From assembly GCA_964554185.1 (NCBI GenBank), contig CAZKNJ010000026.1:1-23839 (forward strand): DNA of 23,839 bases, written 5' to 3'. The position numbers and the translations under genes were made by a program. The notes under the pieces are model-generated. The model made no database searches. It saw nothing but the letters and a program-made list of their open reading frames with translations, and was not told the origin of the DNA. The first letter of the stretch is position 1; each line of letters opens with the position of its first letter. Positions 19,926-23,839 of this stretch are shown here, in pieces. This DNA comes from CAZKNJ01 sp964554185. GTDB taxonomy: Bacteria > 4484-113.

Positions 19926-22065
19926 CGGGATTTTTCACCACGCCGGTTGTCTTTATTATAACTTCACCCGCTACCTCGCTATATGAGAGCACTGCGATGC
20001 CCGGATATATCTTCTCAATTATCTTGCGGAAGTAGGGCCGCACACGGGGGCTCACCAGAAACACCGGCGAGTAACCCTTGGAGGTCATCAGCTGAATTAC
20101 CTGCCCCACGTTCTCCACCACCTTGCGCAGGTAGTCGGGGCGCAGCACCGGTATCGTACCCGTCGGAGTCTTCTGCAGGTTTGCCGAGATGCTCTCCTCT
20201 ATGCGCGGATCCAGGGTGGCGACAATGAGCTGGTTGCTTTCGTCGGTGTAGGATTCGGTAATCTGCCGCGCCAGCGCTTGCCGCACGAACTCGGCAAGCA
20301 GCTCTACATCCTTGGTCTGTTCAACGAAATCGCCCAGTGCCTCCAGTATGGTCGGCAGGTTACGGATGGACACCTGTTCTCTCAACAGCAGCGCAAGCAC
20401 GCGGCTGAGTTCGGATAGCGAGAGCTTCCCGGGAATGAGATCCTGCACCAGCGCGGGGTAGTGCTCTTTCAGCTCGTCAACATGCTCCTGAACCGATTGC
20501 CGGCTTAGCAGCTCGGCCGCGTTGCGCTTGATGACCTCGGTGAGATGGGTGGACAGCACAGTGCTGGGGTCAACCACGGTGTAGCCAATGACTTCCAGGC
20601 GGCTGCGGTGCTCCGGGTGAATCCAGTAAGCGTCAAGGTTGAAGGCAGGTTCCTTGACCTTGATAGCGTCCAGGTCGGCCGGCGGCTCCTGCTCCGCCAT
20701 CGGGTTCATCGAGAGGTAGCGGTCCAGAATCAGCTCGCCGCGCGCAAGCTGAGTGCCCTTGATCTTGATGACGTACTCGCTGGGCTTGAGCGTGATGTTG
20801 TCGCGGATGCGCATCGGCGGCACGATGAACCCCAGGGACAGAGCAACCTGACGCCGGATGGAGTTCACGCGCTCCAGCAGGTCGCCGTTCTGCTTCTTGT
20901 CCACCAGCGGTATCAGCCCGTAGCCGATTTCCAGCTCAAGCTGGTCAATGGCGAGAATGTCCTTGAGGTCGCGCTTGGCCTGCTCTTCCTCGGTCGGTGC
21001 GCCTTCGCGCGCAGCCTCCTCACGCTCTGAAAGCTTGCGGCGCGTCTCGGTTTCCGCCGGTTGCATGAAGGCGAAGGCACCCCGCTGGGAGTTCCAGCCT
21101 AGCAACGCGAGAGTCCCGGCAGCAATGACCATGAACACGTGTGGCATTCCGGGCGCCAGCCCCATAACAAACACAAACACGGAGGCGATATAGAGCGCCT
21201 TGGGCACCATCACCAACTGGCCCACAACGCTCGCGCCGACCGTCTCATCCGTCGCCGCTTTGGTGACCATGATGCCGGTGGCGCTGCTGATGAGCAGCGC
21301 GGGAATGGTGGCTACCAGGCCGTCGCCCACGGTCAGGCGGGTGAAGACGTTCAGGGCTTCGCTCCAGTGCATCCCCATCTGCGCCACGCCCACGATGAAG
21401 CCCGCGCCAATGTTCACGACTACCAGAATCATCGTGGCAATAGCGTCCCGCTGTACGTACCGCGAAGCGCCGTCCATGCTGCCGAAGTAGTCGGCCTCCG
21501 CCTCAATCTCCGCACGGCGCGCCCGCGCGTCCTCTTCGGTGATAAGGCCGGCGTTGAGATCGGCGTCAATGGAAAGCTGCTTGCCGGGCATCGCGTCCAG
21601 GGTGAAGCGTGCGGCCACCTCGCCGATGCGCTGCGCACCGTGGGTGATGACCAGGAAGTTGACGAGCACGATGATTATGAAGATGGTGAGCCCGACCACG
21701 GGATTGCCGCCGCCGCCGGCAGTGCCGCCGATGACCATAGTGGCGAAAGTCTGGATGATATGACCGGCGTTGGCGTTGAGGAGGATCGAGCGCGTCGTCA
21801 CTACGTTGAGCAGCAGGCGGAAAATCGTCGTGAACAAAATGAGTATCGGGAAGATGGAGAAGTCCAGCGGCTTGTTGACGTACATTGAGGTCAACAACAC
21901 CACCGCCGCTACCACGATGGAAGTGAGCACGAAGAAGTCTATCAGCGGGACCGGCACCGGAATGACGAGCAGCATGAAAGCCCCGAGAAACAGCAGGGGC
22001 AGCGCCATCTCGTAGTTGCGCTGGATGAAGCTGAGCGGGTTGGCGCGGGCAACGGTTTCTTCCAT
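19909..22065 (-). CDS. flhA: Flagellar type III export gate protein FlhA
   Basis: 718 aa from the ATG at 22065 (GTGs at 22071 and 22068 are alternatives). The first roughly 330 residues hold about eight TM helices, and the cytoplasmic FHIPEP domain (about 345-700) follows. Signature motifs are GEVAARFTLDAMPGKQLSID (the FHIPEP family pattern) and MDGASRYVQRDAIA. FlhA forms the nonameric ring that receives export substrates and uses proton motive force. The ribosome site is a G7 run 7 nt before the ATG. The gene opens the operon; three DnaA-box-like sites and a possible sigma-28 promoter lie upstream. Confidence 0.95.
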   Translation of the reverse strand: MEETVARANPLSFIQRNYEMALPLLFLGAFMLLVIPVPVPLIDFFVLTSIVVAAVVLLTSMYVNKPLDFSIFPILILFTTIFRLLLNVVTTRSILLNANAGHIIQTFATMVIGGTAGGGGNPVVGLTIFIIIVLVNFLVITHGAQRIGEVAARFTLDAMPGKQLSIDADLNAGLITEEDARARRAEIEAEADYFGSMDGASRYVQRDAIATMILVVVNIGAGFIVGVAQMGMHWSEALNVFTRLTVGDGLVATIPALLISSATGIMVTKAATDETVGASVVGQLVMVPKALYIASVFVFVMGLAPGMPHVFMVIAAGTLALLGWNSQRGAFAFMQPAETETRRKLSEREEAAREGAPTEEEQAKRDLKDILAIDQLELEIGYGLIPLVDKKQNGDLLERVNSIRRQVALSLGFIVPPMRIRDNITLKPSEYVIKIKGTQLARGELILDRYLSMNPMAEQEPPADLDAIKVKEPAFNLDAYWIHPEHRSRLEVIGYTVVDPSTVLSTHLTEVIKRNAAELLSRQSVQEHVDELKEHYPALVQDLIPGKLSLSELSRVLALLLREQVSIRNLPTILEALGDFVEQTKDVELLAEFVRQALARQITESYTDESNQLIVATLDPRIEESISANLQKTPTGTIPVLRPDYLRKVVENVGQVIQLMTSKGYSPVFLVSPRVRPYFRKIIEKIYPGIAVLSYSEVAGEVIIKTTGVVKNPDGAEN

Positions 22066-22126
22066 CACCACACCCCCCCGGCAGACGGCATCCCGCCCGC
22101 AAGACTCAGCTCAACTGTCCGCGTGT

Positions 22127-22152
22127 GAATCGCCATCCCGCACCCATTTTAG
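22127..22152 (-). promoter_or_regulatory. Candidate sigma-28 (FliA)-type promoter of flhA
   Basis: Minus-strand CTAAA (22152-22148), 14 nt, then GCGATTC (22133-22127). The known SigD/FliA pattern is CTAAA-N14-16-CCGATAT; the -35 is exact and the -10 keeps the CGAT core. It lies about 60 nt before the flhA ATG. Because fliA is the last gene of this operon, it would form a positive loop. Confidence 0.3.
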
Positions 22153-22164
22153 CGGAGAAGTCTG

Positions 22165-22205
22165 TTATCCACGCGTTGTGGACAGGATTTCATCATCGTG
22201 GATAA
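22165..22205. promoter_or_regulatory. Cluster of three DnaA-box-like sequences
   Basis: TTATCCACG (22165-22173, plus), CTGTCCACA (22185-22177, minus) and TTATCCACG (22205-22197, minus). Each differs from TTATCCACA or TTGTCCACA by one base. The first two form an inverted repeat TCCAC-GCGTT-GTGGA. They lie in the 192-nt gap between moxR and flhA. dnaA is not next to it and no obvious AT-rich unwinding element is present. DnaA-dependent control of the flagellar operon, or a titration site, is possible. Confidence 0.45.
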
Positions 22206-22263
22206 GTGATGCTCTTGATATGCGGCGGGCAGCGCAATCAGTTCGGTCAACGAAGGTTAAACG

Positions 22264-23211
22264 CTAGCGCGGCACCGGCACCGACTGGAGAATCTCGGCT
22301 ACCACCTCGTCGGCTCTACGGCCTTCAATCTCCAGCTCCGGCGCGAGGATCAGGCGGTGGTTGAGCACATGGGGCGTGAGCGCGGCAATGTCATCGGGCA
22401 CCACATAATCGCGTCCGGCCAGCGCTGCCAGCGCCTTGGCGCCGCGCAGCAGGTGGATGCCTGCGCGCGGGCTGGCGCCGAGTAGGATGCCGCCGCGCTG
22501 GCGGGTGCGCGAGACGATGTCCAGGATGTAGTCAAACAGCTCGTCTTTCGCCCTGACGGACTTGACCTCGTCCATCAGCGCAGGGTACTGCGCGGAAACA
22601 TCCAGGCTGCGCAGATTCGCCGCCGCGATGTCCTGGGCGTCAAAGCCCTGGTGGTAGCGCAGAAGCACTTCGCGCTCGCTCTGGCGGTCTGGATAGCTGA
22701 CCTTCACGCGCATCATGAAGCGGTCAAGCTGCGCCTCCGGCAGGGGGTAGGTACCCTCGTACTCAATGGGGTTTTGGGTAGCGAAGACGGTGAAGTCCGC
22801 CGGCAGCGTCAGCACCTCGCCTTCAATGCTCACCTGGCGCTCCTCCATCGCTTCCAGCAGTGCGGACTGGGTCTTGGGCGGAGTGCGGTTCACCTCGTCC
22901 GCCAGCAAAAACTTGCAGAACAGCGGCCCGCGGTGGAGGTGGAACTTGCCGTCGGAAGAGGAATAGACCATCGTGCCAATGATGTCGCTGGGCAGCATGT
23001 CGGGAGTGAACTGCACGCGCTTGAAGTCGCCACTGAAGATGGCCGCCAGCGCCTTCACCATCAGCGTCTTGGCCAGCCCCGGCACGCCTTCAAAGAGGAT
23101 GTGGCCGTGCGAGAAATAGGCGACGAGCATCAGGCGGAGTATCTCGTCCTGGCCGACCACGACCTTGCGGAATTCGGTGGAGACTTCACTGAAGATTTCG
23201 GCGATGCGCAT
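22264..23211 (-). CDS. MoxR-type AAA+ ATPase
   Basis: 315 aa. Walker A is GVPGLAKT (42-49), Walker B is FLLADEVNR (about 101-109), and sensor and arginine-finger segments follow (FTVFATQNPIEYEGTYPLPEAQLDRFMM). The C-terminal lid contains GASPRAGIHLLRGAKALA and DYVVPDDIAAL, the MoxR family pattern. MoxR ATPases act as chaperones for maturation of metalloenzymes or von Willebrand factor A-domain complexes and are usually followed by a DUF58 gene. No such gene follows here; flhA lies downstream after a 192-nt gap. A TATAAT box lies 34 nt before the ATG, and AGGA gives a ribosome site. Confidence 0.92.
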   Translation of the reverse strand: MRIAEIFSEVSTEFRKVVVGQDEILRLMLVAYFSHGHILFEGVPGLAKTLMVKALAAIFSGDFKRVQFTPDMLPSDIIGTMVYSSSDGKFHLHRGPLFCKFLLADEVNRTPPKTQSALLEAMEERQVSIEGEVLTLPADFTVFATQNPIEYEGTYPLPEAQLDRFMMRVKVSYPDRQSEREVLLRYHQGFDAQDIAAANLRSLDVSAQYPALMDEVKSVRAKDELFDYILDIVSRTRQRGGILLGASPRAGIHLLRGAKALAALAGRDYVVPDDIAALTPHVLNHRLILAPELEIEGRRADEVVAEILQSVPVPR

Positions 23212-23244
23212 AAGCGTTCCTGATGACGGGATAGTGCAGGCGTG

Positions 23245-23250
23245 ATTATA
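23245..23250 (-). promoter_or_regulatory. Putative -10 box of moxR
   Basis: Minus-strand TATAAT in the 72-nt gap between the pseudopilin and moxR genes predicts a leader of about 27 nt. No good -35 is visible. Confidence 0.45.
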
Positions 23251-23283
23251 ACAGAGCGCCGGTTAAGGGCGGAGCGGCAGCCC

Positions 23284-23839
23284 TTAGCCTGGGGGAGCCG
23301 GCTTCACCGGGGGAGGAGTGCGTCCGCCTTCACCGGGCGGAGGTGGCGGCGCTTCCTTCTCCGGAGGCGCCTGGCCGCTTTCAGCGCCGGGGAAGGCATC
23401 AGGATTCATCATTTCATCCATCAGGCCGGACGGCTCCTCGCCGGGCTGGCGCTGGGCCTTAGGCTTCTGGGTCTTGAAGTTGCCCTTGCTGTCCACCGTG
23501 ATGCGCGTGCCCCCGGGCAGCCGCGCTTCCAGCAGCAGGTCTTCGGTGGGGGCGCTGGGGCCGCTGAAGACGATGCCGCGCTCCATGTATTCGTCGCCGA
23601 TGAAGCGGCGGTCCAGGTAAGGTCCGCCGTTTTCGTCTGATGCGAGCACCGAGAAGCGGTCGTACTTGCCGTTGCGCAGGAAGTAAGAGCGCTCCTTTTC
23701 GTAGATGTAGCGCAGCTTCTCGCGGGCGAAGGCCTCCATGTCGTCCACCTGCACCGGCCGCAGCGTCGGCAGCGCCACCAGCACTATTCCGAGCACAATG
23801 GTGAGGAGGATGAGCAGCTCCAGCAGCGTCATGCCGCTG
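23284..23839 (-). CDS. Type IV pilin-like/pseudopilin protein, N-terminus cut by window edge
   Basis: The frame is open to the window's right edge. The first codons visible read S-G-M-T-L-L-E-L, so the prepilin peptidase site G|MTLLE (Gly at -1, Glu at +5) is present and the true start lies outside the window. A long hydrophobic helix follows (LLILLTIVLGIVLVALPTL). The globular part is GspG-like in layout (AREKLRYIYEKERSYFLRNGKYD, which fits a pilin alpha-1 and following loop). The last roughly 60 residues are Pro/Gln/Glu-rich (PPEKEAPPPPPGEGGR), which is unusual for a pseudopilin. It probably belongs to a type II secretion or type IV pilus system. Confidence 0.75.
   Translation of the reverse strand, partial: SGMTLLELLILLTIVLGIVLVALPTLRPVQVDDMEAFAREKLRYIYEKERSYFLRNGKYDRFSVLASDENGGPYLDRRFIGDEYMERGIVFSGPSAPTEDLLLEARLPGGTRITVDSKGNFKTQKPKAQRQPGEEPSGLMDEMMNPDAFPGAESGQAPPEKEAPPPPPGEGGRTPPPVKPAPPG

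Noticed and set aside
21139..21888. 249-codon plus-strand frame inside flhA
   Set aside because: Shadow of flhA; the translation is dominated by His, Asp and Arg with no recognisable fold.
22072..22263. Intergenic region considered as the chromosome origin
   Set aside because: Only three DnaA-box-like sites, no clear AT-rich unwinding element, and no dnaA, dnaN or gyrB beside it. Kept only as a DnaA-box cluster.
1..23839. Search for tRNA, rRNA, insertion sequences, integrases and attachment sites
   Set aside because: No cloverleaf, rRNA segment, transposase motif or flanking direct repeat could be recognised by reading; composition is the only hint of transfer, at the protease cassette.

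Overview
The window comes from a GC-rich bacterium. It is flagellated (flhA, flhF, flhG, fliA) and probably has two membranes, because it encodes a PilQ-like AMIN/STN-domain protein, a pseudopilin and several secreted proteins and lipoproteins. No rRNA, tRNA, CRISPR array or insertion sequence was seen, and I cannot name the phylum. Several first genes carry a TATAAT-like box about 6 nt before a start codon with no Shine-Dalgarno sequence, which suggests leaderless mRNAs. Genes inside operons use ordinary Shine-Dalgarno sites or stop/start overlaps.

Layout. (1) 1-2452, minus strand: an edge-truncated thioredoxin-like protein and rimI, then a SigB/SigF-class sigma factor preceded by an RsbW-like anti-sigma protein. 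A SigB-type promoter (GCTTAA-N14-GGGTAA) lies in front, as expected for autoregulation. (2) 2453-3985: vanZ-like gene and tadA (minus), divergent from a phosphoribosyltransferase (plus). (3) 3995-6190, minus: a GAF-GAF-PP2C phosphatase that could feed the partner-switching sigma pathway. (4) 6277-8734, plus: a secreted two-repeat lectin-like protein, a secreted cyclophilin and scpB. (5) 8742-11190, minus: an M28 peptidase with a PDZ domain, a membrane protein and a small TPR protein. (6) 11283-13049, plus: a secretin-like protein without a secretin barrel. (7) 13178-16377, plus: the most unusual region, described below. (8) 16492-22065, minus: the overlapping operon flhA-flhF-flhG-(membrane protein)-fliA. 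(9) 22072-23839: an intergenic cluster of DnaA-box-like sites, a MoxR ATPase and a pseudopilin cut by the window edge.

The best candidate for an undescribed system is the cassette at 13249-16377. It encodes a subtilase-fold lipoprotein whose nucleophile position holds Cys instead of Ser. Next come a second lipoprotein made of a PKD-like domain plus a free-standing copy of the protease's own pro-region, a tightly coupled 36-codon ORF, and a third small lipoprotein. I infer an envelope-anchored thiol-subtilase controlled in trans by a prodomain-like partner. The protease gene also has a G8 tract in its signal-peptide region, a possible leaderless 8-codon upstream ORF, and a possible GGGTAA-type promoter linking it to the sigma factor at the left end.

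A second theme is degeneration of the partner-switching parts. Both the anti-sigma protein and the tail of the phosphatase look like histidine-kinase-type ATPase folds that have lost the N-box Asn and the glycine boxes.
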